Assembly (NCBI GenBank): GCA_007128275.1
Contig: SKXR01000176.1
Span: 1 to 27,915 of the forward strand
DNA: 27,915 bases
Source of the DNA: Kiritimatiellia bacterium
Lineage (GTDB): Bacteria; Verrucomicrobiota; Kiritimatiellia; SLAD01
Reading direction: 5' to 3'
A model generated the notes under the pieces. It saw nothing but the letters and a program-made list of their open reading frames with translations, did not search any database and was not told the DNA's origin. This document shows, in pieces, positions 7,078-15,869 of this stretch (positions within the stretch are counted from its first letter, which is position 1; each line of letters starts with the position of its first letter). Position numbers and translations under genes: made by a program.

Positions 7078-7284
7078 ATGAGCATGCATCAGATCGCGCA
7101 GTTTTTGAAAGTGAACGGGGCGTTGGACGGCAGTCGCGATGATCAGCGCTGGTTTTCCGTGCCGAAATCCAATTTCAAGTTGCGGTATCAACTCTGGCAA
7201 AGCGATTCCGATAGCCAGGAACTGTTTGAAGCGCGTTCCAGGAATCGCGCACGCAACGGGTTGATGAGCCGCTTCATGTTGTGA
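7078..7284 (+). CDS. Small unrecognised protein between mraZ and rsmH
   Basis: A 68-residue basic protein that I do not recognise. The start at ATG 7078 is supported by GGAGG at 7064-7068, nine bases upstream. It lies 53 bases after mraZ and 55 before rsmH on the same strand, so it is almost certainly co-transcribed. It has no membrane segment or signal peptide. The N-terminal MHQIAQFLKVNGAL could be a short helix-turn segment; the middle holds an aromatic stretch (RWFSVP, KLRYQLW) and the end is Arg-rich (ARSRNRARNGLMSRF), compatible with nucleic-acid contact. The usual dcw order has rsmH directly after mraZ, so this is an insertion in that order. Confidence 0.7.
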   Translation: MSMHQIAQFLKVNGALDGSRDDQRWFSVPKSNFKLRYQLWQSDSDSQELFEARSRNRARNGLMSRFML

Positions 7285-7296
7285 GGCGTATGAACG

Positions 7297-7335
7297 CCCT
7301 TTTCGCCGATCATCGCATGCGCGAAAAGGGGAGGG
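7297..7335 (+). promoter_or_regulatory. Hairpin touching the rsmH ribosome-binding site
   Basis: CCCTTTTCGC (7297-7306) is a perfect 10-bp inverted repeat with GCGAAAAGGG (7321-7330), with a 14-base loop. The right arm runs directly into the purine-rich ribosome site of rsmH (GGGGAGGG, 7328-7335). Formation of the stem would hide the first three bases of that site. There is no U-tract, so it is not a standard terminator. Confidence 0.6.
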
Positions 7336-7339
7336 ATGA

Positions 7340-8266
7340 ATGCACGAGCCGGTGATGCGATCGGAAGTGCTCGACGGACTGGCGGTAAAGCCCGGCGGAC
7401 GATACATCGATGCGACGCTGGGCGATGGCGGTCACTCGCTGGCCATCATGGAGCGCGCGGGAGCGACGGGACGGTTGCTGGGGCTGGACCGGGACGAGGA
7501 AGCCCTGAATCGGGCGCGGGAGCGCTTGGCGCCCTGGGTGGAGCAATGCGAGTGGGCGCAAACGAATTTTAGCGGGTTGGGCCGCGCGGCGGATGAATGC
7601 GGGTTCAACGAAGTGGATGGAGTGCTCTTTGATTTGGGTGTGCGATCCGACCAATTGGATCAGGCGGAACGCGGATTCAGCTTCATGCGCGAGGGACCGC
7701 TCGACATGCGCATGGACAGACGCGAACCGCTGACGGCGGCGGACTTGGTGAACAGCCTGCCGGAAACCGAATTGGCGGATATCTTGTGGCGGCTTGGCGA
7801 AGAGCGCGGGTCGCGCCGGATAGCGGCGCGCTTGGTTCGGCGTCGCGCGGATAAGCTCTTTGAAACGACGACGGAGTTGGCGGAGACGGTGGCTGCCGCG
7901 GCGGGAGGCCGGCGCGGAAAGATTCATCCGGCCACGCGGACGTTCATGGCGTTGCGCATGGCGGTGAACCGTGAGCTGGAATCGATTGAGGAAGGCGTGA
8001 CAGCGGCGCTGCATAGGGTCCGGCCGGGCGGACGAGTGGCGGTGCTCACGTATCACAGCTTGGAAGACCGACTTGTGAAACAGATTTTTGGACGACACAT
8101 CGGGCGCTGGGAATCGTTGCAGGCCGGGGGACGTGCCTGGCAAGGAACGGAACCGCGCATGGAGCGCGTGACCCGCAAGCCGTTGACGCCCGGTGACGAA
8201 GAATTGAAAGCGAACCCGAGGTCGCGATCCGCAAAGTTGCGGGTGGTGGAAAGGAAGGAACAATGA
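7340..8266 (+). CDS. rsmH: RsmH, 16S rRNA (cytosine1402-N4)-methyltransferase
   Basis: A 308-residue class I SAM-dependent methyltransferase (MraW) that methylates N4 of C1402 in the decoding centre of 16S rRNA. The N-terminal HEPVMRSEVLDGL and the SAM loop YIDATLGDGGHS (about 22-33) are hallmark. They are followed by LGLDRDEEAL, VLFDLGVRSDQLD and the GFSFMREGPLDMRMD segment, and later by LTYHSLEDRLVKQIF near residues 235-249. Length agrees with the family (about 300-315). ATG 7340 follows GGGGAGGG by four to six bases. The stop overlaps the next gene by four bases (ATGA, 8263-8266). Confidence 0.96.
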   Translation: MHEPVMRSEVLDGLAVKPGGRYIDATLGDGGHSLAIMERAGATGRLLGLDRDEEALNRARERLAPWVEQCEWAQTNFSGLGRAADECGFNEVDGVLFDLGVRSDQLDQAERGFSFMREGPLDMRMDRREPLTAADLVNSLPETELADILWRLGEERGSRRIAARLVRRRADKLFETTTELAETVAAAAGGRRGKIHPATRTFMALRMAVNRELESIEEGVTAALHRVRPGGRVAVLTYHSLEDRLVKQIFGRHIGRWESLQAGGRAWQGTEPRMERVTRKPLTPGDEELKANPRSRSAKLRVVERKEQ

Positions 8267-8649
8267 AACGACGCAGAAAGAACCGGAAAAAACAGTCTCA
8301 GGGATTTGTCTTCCCTGTGCCGTTGGCCTTGTTCCTGGTCATGGTGACCGTGACCAGCATGACATATCTCTGGATGCACGGGCGTTGCGAGGCGGCCGGC
8401 ATTCGCATTCAGCAATTGGAGCGGGCGAAGCACGAGTCGCATCAGCGTCTCTCGCGCGAAGCGTTGAAATGGGACCAATTAAAGACGTTGCCGAATGTCC
8501 GGGCGGCGGTGCAACGGCATCAGTTGAATATGGATTGGGCGCCCAACAGCCGGGTGGTCCATCTTGCCCGGCCTTCCATACCCGCGGACATCGATGTGCT
8601 TCCTGTTTATGGTGAATTGGCGCATCTAACCGGAACCTCGCATGAATGA
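8263..8649 (+). CDS. ftsL: FtsL-like division protein
   Basis: A 128-residue bitopic membrane protein in the position of ftsL, between rsmH and ftsI. It has a strongly basic cytoplasmic start (KRRRKNRKKQ), one membrane helix at about 16-38, then a helical region with heptad character (RIQQLERAKHESHQRLSREALKW, about 48-70), as in FtsL/DivIC proteins that scaffold FtsI-FtsW at the septum. Sequence identity in this family is low, so the call rests mainly on topology and context. AAGGAAGG-type purines precede the ATG. It overlaps rsmH at 8263-8266 and ftsI at 8646-8649, both ATGA junctions. Confidence 0.8.
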   Translation: MKRRRKNRKKQSQGFVFPVPLALFLVMVTVTSMTYLWMHGRCEAAGIRIQQLERAKHESHQRLSREALKWDQLKTLPNVRAAVQRHQLNMDWAPNSRVVHLARPSIPADIDVLPVYGELAHLTGTSHE

Positions 8650-10367
8650 TTGAACGCACCCATAAATGGCGCATGGCGACGGTGGCCGTGCTGATCATGG
8701 GGATTCTTGCAGGGCTGGGCGTTCGTCTGGCCTTTTTGCATTTAGGTCCCCATCAGCATTGGGAAGATCGTGTGGTGCGTATGCGCCACACGGAGCGGAC
8801 CATTCCCGCCGAGCGCGGGCGCATCACGGATCGTCGCGGGCAGACGCTGGCGATGGATCTGGCCATGAAAGATGTCTGGGTGGATCCCCAGGTGATTCAG
8901 GAGGAAGGACACGGTGATTTCATCGCCACGCATCTGGCGCGGATTCTGCAATTGGACCCGGCCGTGGTGCAGTCTCGCATCAACCGGGAAGGACGCCGTT
9001 TCGAGTACATCAAACGGCACGTGCATAACGACACGGCGGAACAAGTGGCCCGGATGACCTTTCGAGGCGTGCATTTCGATGAAGTAATGACCCGGCACTA
9101 CGCCCAAGGCTCGTTGATGTGTCATGTGGTTGGTTTCTCCAATTTGGAAGGCGTGGGCAGCGCCGGCGTGGAGCAGAATCTGAATATGTATTTGCGCGGC
9201 ATTCCGGGGTTGCGTCTGAGCGAACGCGACGGGCGCCGCGCGGAACTATACAGTCGGCGCCATCTGGACATCGCGCCGCGCCGCGGCGGCGATGTGCAGC
9301 TGACCTTGGACCAGAGCCTGCAATACATCATGGAAGACGCTCTTGACCGCGGGTTGGAAGAATTTGGGGGCAAGGCGGCCTGGGCGATCATGATGAAGGT
9401 GGACACCGGCGAAATCCTTGCCATGGCGTCACGACCCCACTTTGATCTCAACGAATACCGGACCACGACGCTGGAAGAACGTCGTAATCGCGCGATTTCG
9501 TACAATTACGAACCGGGCTCGACGTTCAAGGTCGCCGTCATCGCCGCCGCGTTCAACGAAGGCTTGATTACACCCGACAACATCATCGATTGTGAAAATG
9601 GGATGTGGTATTACCGTGGCCGCCCGCTGCGCGATTACCGTCCCAACGGCCGCCTCAGCGTGGCGGATGTGCTGCAGAAATCGAGCAACATCGGCGCGGC
9701 CAAGATCGCGCTGATGATGACTGAGGCGCAGCTGGAATCCTATATGCGCGATTTCGGGGTGGGGCGGCGTAGCGGCATTGATTTGCCGGGTGAAGAGCCC
9801 GGTATCCTGGCCCCGCGTTCGCAATGGTCGGCCATCAGCGTTACGCGCCTGGCCATGGGCCACGAAGTGGCCGTGACCGCGCTGCAATTGTTGAACTCGG
9901 TCAATGCGATTGCGAACAACGGATACCTGATGCAACCCTACGTCGTCAAACGCGTCACGGACAGTGACGGGCGCGTGATCCGGCAGGGCGAACCCCGTGT
10001 GATTTCCCGTCCCATCCGCGAGGATACCGCGCGGCTGATGGCCCAATTGATGGCGCGCGTTACGGAGGAAGGCGGCACCGGGCGCGCGGCGCGCATGGAA
10101 GGGTACCGGGTGGCCGGTAAAACGGGCACGGCGCAGAAACCGATTCCCGGCGGGTATTCGGATCGACTCAACATCGCCTCCTTCGTCGGATTCCTGCCCG
10201 CGGACAATCCGCAGATCAGCATGATCGTCGTGGTGGACGAGCCGCTGCCCTTGCGTACGGGCGGCGCCGTGGCGGCCCCTATTTTCAAGAATATTGCGAT
10301 GGAAGCCGTCCGGTATTTGGATATTCCCGCCACCGAGGGTATCGACGAGCACGTGGCGAGACGCTGA
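8646..10367 (+). CDS. ftsI: FtsI, class B penicillin-binding protein (septal transpeptidase)
   Basis: A 573-residue D,D-transpeptidase that crosslinks septal peptidoglycan and works with FtsW. One N-terminal membrane helix (about 11-31) is followed by the PBP dimerisation/pedestal domain containing RGRITDRRGQTLA (about 57-69). The transpeptidase domain carries all three active-site motifs: STFK at 292-295 (Ser292 nucleophile), SSN at 346-348, and KTGT at 492-495. There is no C-terminal PASTA domain. The ATG overlaps the ftsL-like stop (8646-8649). The gene ends 33 bases before the murE start. Confidence 0.95.
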   Translation: MIERTHKWRMATVAVLIMGILAGLGVRLAFLHLGPHQHWEDRVVRMRHTERTIPAERGRITDRRGQTLAMDLAMKDVWVDPQVIQEEGHGDFIATHLARILQLDPAVVQSRINREGRRFEYIKRHVHNDTAEQVARMTFRGVHFDEVMTRHYAQGSLMCHVVGFSNLEGVGSAGVEQNLNMYLRGIPGLRLSERDGRRAELYSRRHLDIAPRRGGDVQLTLDQSLQYIMEDALDRGLEEFGGKAAWAIMMKVDTGEILAMASRPHFDLNEYRTTTLEERRNRAISYNYEPGSTFKVAVIAAAFNEGLITPDNIIDCENGMWYYRGRPLRDYRPNGRLSVADVLQKSSNIGAAKIALMMTEAQLESYMRDFGVGRRSGIDLPGEEPGILAPRSQWSAISVTRLAMGHEVAVTALQLLNSVNAIANNGYLMQPYVVKRVTDSDGRVIRQGEPRVISRPIREDTARLMAQLMARVTEEGGTGRAARMEGYRVAGKTGTAQKPIPGGYSDRLNIASFVGFLPADNPQISMIVVVDEPLPLRTGGAVAAPIFKNIAMEAVRYLDIPATEGIDEHVARR

Positions 10368-10400
10368 TAAAACAACAATAGGTTGAAGGAGGGGTGGACC

Positions 10401-11900
10401 GTGATTCTGGGGCCGCTGAAGATTGATGCCATGAAATTGGAATGGATAGCCAGGAAGATCGGGTGCGACACCATGCCGTCGGGCGGGTGGGACGTAGACA
10501 TCAAGGGATTGGCCTACGACTCGCGGCAAGTGAAACCCGGATCCCTGTTTGTTGCGATTGCCGGCCGCCGTCATGACGGGTCCGCCTTTATTGACGAGGC
10601 CCTGAATCGGGGCGCCGTGGCCGTGATCGGGGAGCAGGCGCTCGCCTTGCGGCATGTCCCGTACTTGTGTGTGCCGGATGCGCGGATCGCCTTGGCGGAC
10701 ATCGCCTGTGCCTATTTTGAGAACCCCTCGGCGAGGCTCGACGTATTCGGCATCACGGGTACGAACGGAAAGACGACCACCGCGTACATGATCCGTGCGA
10801 TCCTGGCCGCAGCGGAGCGGCGTCCCGGATTAATCACCACGGTCTGTTATGAAATAGGAGAACGCATTATCCCCGCGAATCGGACCACTCCGGAAGCGCC
10901 GGACCTGCAGGGAATGTTGCAGAAGATGGAGCGCGCCGGATGCGACGGCGTGGTGATGGAAGTATCTTCGCATGCGCTTGACCAACACCGTGTGCGCGGC
11001 ATTGATTTTGATGTGGCCGTGTACACCAATCTTTCGCGCGACCACCTGGATTATCACGGGACGATGGACGCGTATTTTGACGCCAAGCGGCGACTGTTTC
11101 ACACGCTCGGCCAAGGGGGCAAGCAGGCCCTGGCCGTCATCAATGCGGACGATCCGTGGGGACGGAAACTGATCGCCGAGGTGGTACACGGGTCTGCGTC
11201 CTTGATCACGTACGGCACTGCGCCGGGCGCGGATGTAGCCGCGGAGGATATCCGGCTGGATGCCGACGGATCGCGTTGCACGGTGAAGTCGCCCTGGGGT
11301 TCGTTTCCGCTGCATCTGCGATCCCTGGGCCGCTTCAACATCAGCAACGCGCTCGCGGCCGTCGCGGCGTGCGGTGCGCGCGGCATGGCGCCGGACCGTA
11401 TGGCGCCCGCGCTGGAACATATGCGGAACGTGCCGGGCCGGCTCCAGTCCGTGGCGGACGGGCATCCGTTCAACGTGTTTGTCGATTACGCGCATACGGA
11501 AGACGCGCTGAGCAATGTGCTGGAGATTGTCAGGGAAATCACGTCCGGCCGGATTCTGCTGGTGTTCGGATGCGGCGGAGATCGGGACCGGAGCAAGCGG
11601 CCGGCGATGGGCGCCGTGGCGGATCAATGTGCGGATTATACCTTCATCACTTCGGATAATCCGCGGAGGGAAGATGCGGCGGCCATTGCCCGGGAGATCG
11701 CGACGGGATTCAAGGATGCGTCCAGATATGTGGTGTGCCTGAATCGCGCGGAAGCGATTCGGGATGCCATCACGCTGGCGGGCGTGGGAGACGCCGTATT
11801 GATTGCGGGCAAAGGCCATGAAAACTATCAGGAATTCGGACATACCGTCATTCCTTTTGATGACGCAGACGTGGCGCGGCGCCTATTGGGGAAGAAGTAG
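10401..11900 (+). CDS. murE: MurE, UDP-MurNAc-L-Ala-D-Glu:meso-diaminopimelate ligase
   Basis: A 499-residue cytoplasmic Mur ligase adding the third residue of the peptidoglycan stem peptide. The start is set at GTG 10401 because a near-ideal AAGGAGG (10386-10392) lies eight bases upstream; ATG 10431 is the alternative. Motifs are the substrate-domain YDSRQVKPGSLFVA, the P-loop GITGTNGKTTT from residue 117, EVSSHALDQHRV, TNLSRDHLDYH, and the C-terminal specificity motif DNPR (419-422), which in E. coli-type enzymes recognises meso-DAP rather than lysine. Length is typical. Confidence 0.95.
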   Translation: MILGPLKIDAMKLEWIARKIGCDTMPSGGWDVDIKGLAYDSRQVKPGSLFVAIAGRRHDGSAFIDEALNRGAVAVIGEQALALRHVPYLCVPDARIALADIACAYFENPSARLDVFGITGTNGKTTTAYMIRAILAAAERRPGLITTVCYEIGERIIPANRTTPEAPDLQGMLQKMERAGCDGVVMEVSSHALDQHRVRGIDFDVAVYTNLSRDHLDYHGTMDAYFDAKRRLFHTLGQGGKQALAVINADDPWGRKLIAEVVHGSASLITYGTAPGADVAAEDIRLDADGSRCTVKSPWGSFPLHLRSLGRFNISNALAAVAACGARGMAPDRMAPALEHMRNVPGRLQSVADGHPFNVFVDYAHTEDALSNVLEIVREITSGRILLVFGCGGDRDRSKRPAMGAVADQCADYTFITSDNPRREDAAAIAREIATGFKDASRYVVCLNRAEAIRDAITLAGVGDAVLIAGKGHENYQEFGHTVIPFDDADVARRLLGKK

Positions 11901-11932
11901 GCGGCGATCCACGAAAGGAGCGCTGATGAATT

Positions 11933-13342
11933 ATGGTGCATTTTGATCCAGCAACACTGGCGGGGTGGTGCGATGGTCGCTGGCACGGCGCGACACCGGA
12001 CCGTGTGACGGGCTTCTGCAACGACAGTCGCGTCATTCAGGCCGGTCAACTCTACGTCGCCATCCGGGGGGAACGACTCGATGGTCATGCCTTCGTGGTG
12101 GACGCCCAGCGCCGCTCCGCCTGCGCAGCCTTGGTGGATGAAGAGTATGCCGCTCGGGCGTCCGGCGAGTGGCCCCTGTTGATTGTGCGGGATACGCGTC
12201 GTGCGCTGATTGCGCTGGCACATGGTCATCGCGCGCGGTGTCGCGGCGAAATCGTGGGCATCACGGGCAGTGTCGGGAAGACCAGCGTGAAGGAAATGAC
12301 GGCGGATATCCTGTCGCATCTCGGACGGGTGACCCGCACCAAAGGCAATTGGAACAACGACATCGGTTTGCCGCTGAGCTTGTTACGGATGGATCCGGAA
12401 GACCGGTTTGGCGTGTTTGAAGTCGGCATGAATCATCCGGGCGAATTGGCGCCGCTGTGTGAGTTGCTGGCCCCGCGATGGGCCGTGCTCACGCCGATCG
12501 GGCCCGTCCATCTAGAGCACTTTGAGAACGTCGCCGCCATTGCCGAGGAAAAGGCGGCGCTGTTGGCCTCGTTACCGGAAAGGGGTACGGCGATTCTGTC
12601 CACCGACGATCCGTGGTACGAAACGCTGTTGTCCCACGTCACCTCGCGGATCATTCGCCTATCGCTGCGTGATCCCCAAGCGGATTACTACGGCGCGTGG
12701 CAGAAACCCGGCAGCAACGTGCTGATCGTGCGCGAACGGATGACCGGCGAATCCCATCCGTACCTCATGCCGTTGCCCGGTCAATATGTGGCGGACAACG
12801 CCCTGCGCGCCATTGCCTTGGGACGGGAACAGGGATTGAACGCCGACGTGATCGCGCATGCGCTATCGCAATATCAACCGCTCTCCATGCGATGGAACAA
12901 GGTCACCATTGCGGGCATGGTGTTTATCAACGACGCGTACAACGCCAATCCGATGAGTATGCGCGCCGCCATAGACGCCTTTCAGGAAATGGACGAGGAA
13001 GGGCATCGATGGCTGGTGCTGGCGGGCATGTTCGAACTGGGGGCGGTCGCGCAGGAGGAGCATGAAGCCTTGGGGCGATACCTCGCGCAATTCCCATGGG
13101 CGGGCCTGGTGACCGTCGGGAAGTTGGGGCGCTGGATTGCCGAGGGCGCGACCGATGCCGGGCTCAATGAAACGAGCCGGTTGGAAGCGTGCGATGACGC
13201 GGCGGGAGCCGCCCGGTATCTCCGGCAACATATCGAGCCCGGCCACAAGGTGCTCATCAAGGCCTCCCGCGGCGAACATCTTGAGCATGTACTTACGGAA
13301 TTCGAAGATCTCATGGCCGCGGATAACGGGGTCTTGCTCTGA
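11933..13342 (+). CDS. murF: MurF, UDP-MurNAc-tripeptide:D-Ala-D-Ala ligase
   Basis: A 469-residue Mur ligase that attaches D-Ala-D-Ala to complete the UDP-MurNAc-pentapeptide. Visible are NDSRVIQAGQLYVAIRGERLDGHAF in the N-terminal domain, the P-loop GITGSVGKTS from residue 109, the MurF-typical TKGNWNNDIGLPLSLL, GMNHPGEL, and INDAYNANPMSMRAAID in the ligand domain. ATG 11933 follows AAGGAG (11915-11920) by 12 bases, slightly long. An out-of-frame ATG at 11925 sits closer to that site but opens only a six-codon frame. It precedes mraY by 19 bases. Confidence 0.95.
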   Translation: MVHFDPATLAGWCDGRWHGATPDRVTGFCNDSRVIQAGQLYVAIRGERLDGHAFVVDAQRRSACAALVDEEYAARASGEWPLLIVRDTRRALIALAHGHRARCRGEIVGITGSVGKTSVKEMTADILSHLGRVTRTKGNWNNDIGLPLSLLRMDPEDRFGVFEVGMNHPGELAPLCELLAPRWAVLTPIGPVHLEHFENVAAIAEEKAALLASLPERGTAILSTDDPWYETLLSHVTSRIIRLSLRDPQADYYGAWQKPGSNVLIVRERMTGESHPYLMPLPGQYVADNALRAIALGREQGLNADVIAHALSQYQPLSMRWNKVTIAGMVFINDAYNANPMSMRAAIDAFQEMDEEGHRWLVLAGMFELGAVAQEEHEALGRYLAQFPWAGLVTVGKLGRWIAEGATDAGLNETSRLEACDDAAGAARYLRQHIEPGHKVLIKASRGEHLEHVLTEFEDLMAADNGVLL

Positions 13343-13361
13343 ACCGATCGAAAGATTGACC

Positions 13362-14498
13362 ATGCTATATTATCTACATCTTCTGACCGAGTGGTATTCG
13401 CCGCTGCGCATCTTTCAATACATCACCGTGCGCGCGTTCGCGGCGGCGGGGACGGCCTTTATCTTCTCGCTGATCTTCGGTCCGCCGCTCATCCGGGCCT
13501 TGCAACGACTCAAGATCGGGCAGCAAGTGCGTAAGGACGATGTGCTTCCGCTCTACGAGCTTCACGGGCAGAAAGCGGGCACGCCGACCATGGGCGGCGT
13601 GCTCATCTTATTGGCCGCCGGCCTGTCGACCGGGCTTTGGGCGGTGCCCACAAACGGATTCGTCGTGATTGCGCTGTCCACATTTCTCTATATGGGCGCG
13701 GTGGGGTTCTGGGACGATTTCCTGAAGGTGACCCGGAAACAGTCCAAAGGATTGGGCGCGCGCGAGAAGCTGGTGCTGCAAGCCGCTTGGGCCATCCTGA
13801 TTGTGATCGTCCTGCTGCGCTGGGATGTCACCGCCGAGTTGTCGCGTCAATTGATGATTCCGTTTGTCAAAGATCCCGTTATCTACAACATGGGCGCGTT
13901 GGGGGTCCTGTTGTTTCTGCTCTTGGTCTTGGTGGGGTGCACGAATGCGGTTAATCTGACGGATGGCTTGGACGGACTGGCCATCGGGTGCACCAATGCC
14001 GTCGCGGCGGCCTATCTGGCGATGGCGTATGTGGCGGGCCATTTCGTGTTTGCCGGGTATCTCCAAGTGCCGTATGTGCCGGACAGCGGCGAGTTGGCCG
14101 TCTTCTGCGGCGCATTGTTGGGGGCGGGACTGGGCTTCCTGTGGTTCAATTGTTATCCGGCCAAGGTCTTCATGGGCGATACGGGCAGCCTCGCGCTGGG
14201 CGGCGCCATTGCCATCGTCGCCGTATTGATCAACCAGGAATTGACCCTGATTTTCGTGGGCGGCGTGTTCGTGCTGGAAGCCATGAGCGTTCTGATACAG
14301 GTGGCCTCCTTCAAGTTGACGGGCAAACGCGTCTTTAAATGCGCCCCGTTGCATCATCATTTTGAGTTGGTCGCGAAATCCCGCGCCGAAAAGGCGGGCC
14401 GCCCCGTGGGATTGGTGGAAACGACCATTACGATCCGCTTCTGGATTGTCTCCATCATCTTCGCATTGATCGGGGTCGCGACGTTGAAAATTCGCTGA
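13362..14498 (+). CDS. mraY: MraY, phospho-MurNAc-pentapeptide transferase
   Basis: A 378-residue, roughly ten-helix membrane enzyme that transfers phospho-MurNAc-pentapeptide to undecaprenyl phosphate, giving lipid I. The start at ATG 13362 removes a spurious upstream extension lying over the end of murF. Conserved elements are HGQKAGTPTMGG (68-79), the magnesium-binding DD at 118-119, NLTDGLDGLA (198-207), Asp273 in FMGDTGSLALGG, and the HHH motif at 331-333. Positions agree closely with Aquifex MraY. There is no strong Shine-Dalgarno, and coupling to murF is likely. Confidence 0.96.
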   Translation: MLYYLHLLTEWYSPLRIFQYITVRAFAAAGTAFIFSLIFGPPLIRALQRLKIGQQVRKDDVLPLYELHGQKAGTPTMGGVLILLAAGLSTGLWAVPTNGFVVIALSTFLYMGAVGFWDDFLKVTRKQSKGLGAREKLVLQAAWAILIVIVLLRWDVTAELSRQLMIPFVKDPVIYNMGALGVLLFLLLVLVGCTNAVNLTDGLDGLAIGCTNAVAAAYLAMAYVAGHFVFAGYLQVPYVPDSGELAVFCGALLGAGLGFLWFNCYPAKVFMGDTGSLALGGAIAIVAVLINQELTLIFVGGVFVLEAMSVLIQVASFKLTGKRVFKCAPLHHHFELVAKSRAEKAGRPVGLVETTITIRFWIVSIIFALIGVATLKIR

Positions 14499-14519
14499 AC
14501 AAGAACGGACGTAGAAGAA

Positions 14520-15869
14520 GTGTCTTTGATGCAACGATATCGCACAGCATTGATCTTGGGAGCCGGCCTCAGCGGTCTGGGCGCCGCCCGCTTGTTGACG
14601 GCCGAAGGCACCGCTGTGACGGTCGCGGATGCGCGTCCGGAAAAGGAGTTGGCGGTGGCCGCGCAGGTGCTTCAGGATCTGGGTGCACGCACGCATTTCG
14701 GCCAGTCCCACCTGCCTTGGGAAGCCTTCGAACTTGGCGTTGTCAGCCCCGGTTTCGCGTGGTCGTCCGATTGGGTGCAAGCGGCGTATGCAATTTGTGC
14801 CCGGATCGTTCCCGAACTGGAACTGGGTTGGAGCCGTGCCCCGTGTCGTGTGATGGCCGTCACAGGATCCAATGGAAAGAGTACCGCGGTAAAATGGTGC
14901 ACCGAGACGTTGATTCGCGCCGGTTTGCAGGCCACTCCGGCGGGGAACTACGGCGTTTCCGTGTGTGATGCCGTGCTCGACCATACGGAGTTGGATTGGT
15001 TGGTGCTCGAAGTCAGTTCGTTCCAGCTGGAGACCGTGCAGGAGTTTCGAGCGGACATCGGGCTCCTGACGAATATCCACCCGAATCATCTGGACCGCCA
15101 TCAGTCCCTGTCGGCGTATACGGATTTGAAGGCGCGGCTGTTTGCCCGGACGCGGGCGGAGGACGTGTGTCTGGTGCCGCATGCGCTGCTGGATGAAATA
15201 CGGGCACGGTCGGGAGGAGCCGGACGTTGGATGTCATTCGGGTCGGTAGCCGACGCCCGGTATCGTTTTCAAGAGGGACAGGTACTGCGGGATGGCACGC
15301 CGATAGCGGATTTGCGCGGAACCCATTTTGGCACGGATGCTATGGCCGATACGGCCAGTGCGACCGTGGGGGGGCTCGACGCGGTCGGCGTCGACCCGCG
15401 ACATGCCGTTGCAACCGCGCGTTCGTTTGAGTCTTTGCCGTATCGTGTACAGGAAGTCGCCGTCCTCAACGGCGTCCGCTACATAAATGATTCCAAATCA
15501 ACCAATTTGGCCGCCATCGAGTTTGCCTTGGGCGCGGTGACCGGTCCCGTGCGGCTGATCGCCGGGGGATTGGCCAAGGAAACCGACTTCGAAAGATTGA
15601 AAGAAGTGTTGGAAGATCGTGTGGAATCTGTATATCTTATAGGAAATTCAGCTGAACAGATGTTCTCTGTCTGGTCGCGCGCTGTTTCCTGTGTGGTATG
15701 CAACACGTTGGACGAAGCCATACGCCAATCGGGAAACGACGCGCAGGAGGGTGAGGCGATACTGTTTTCGCCTGGGTGCGCCAGTTTCGATCAATTTCGA
15801 AACTACGAAGAAAGAGGCGAATACTTCACCAGGCGGGTGCAGGACCTGACCGGAAAGGGGACATCATGA
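14520..15869 (+). CDS. murD: MurD, UDP-MurNAc-L-Ala:D-glutamate ligase
   Basis: A 449-residue Mur ligase that adds D-glutamate to UDP-MurNAc-L-Ala. It has an N-terminal Rossmann motif ILGAGLSGLGAARLL (12-26), the P-loop TGSNGKST (115-122), the family block GNYGVSV, EVSSFQLET, NIHPNHLDRH and a C-terminal YINDSKSTN. The start is GTG 14520 or ATG 14529, three codons later; neither has a decisive ribosome site (purine run GAAGAAG at 14514-14520). The stop overlaps the LysM gene by four bases (15866-15869). Confidence 0.93.
   Translation: MSLMQRYRTALILGAGLSGLGAARLLTAEGTAVTVADARPEKELAVAAQVLQDLGARTHFGQSHLPWEAFELGVVSPGFAWSSDWVQAAYAICARIVPELELGWSRAPCRVMAVTGSNGKSTAVKWCTETLIRAGLQATPAGNYGVSVCDAVLDHTELDWLVLEVSSFQLETVQEFRADIGLLTNIHPNHLDRHQSLSAYTDLKARLFARTRAEDVCLVPHALLDEIRARSGGAGRWMSFGSVADARYRFQEGQVLRDGTPIADLRGTHFGTDAMADTASATVGGLDAVGVDPRHAVATARSFESLPYRVQEVAVLNGVRYINDSKSTNLAAIEFALGAVTGPVRLIAGGLAKETDFERLKEVLEDRVESVYLIGNSAEQMFSVWSRAVSCVVCNTLDEAIRQSGNDAQEGEAILFSPGCASFDQFRNYEERGEYFTRRVQDLTGKGTS

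Noticed and set aside
9429..10655. 408-codon minus-strand open frame
   Set aside because: It is antisense to ftsI and murE; no family features.
13608..15182. 524-codon minus-strand open frame
   Set aside because: It is antisense to mraY and murD, with Gln/His/Arg-rich composition and no motif.
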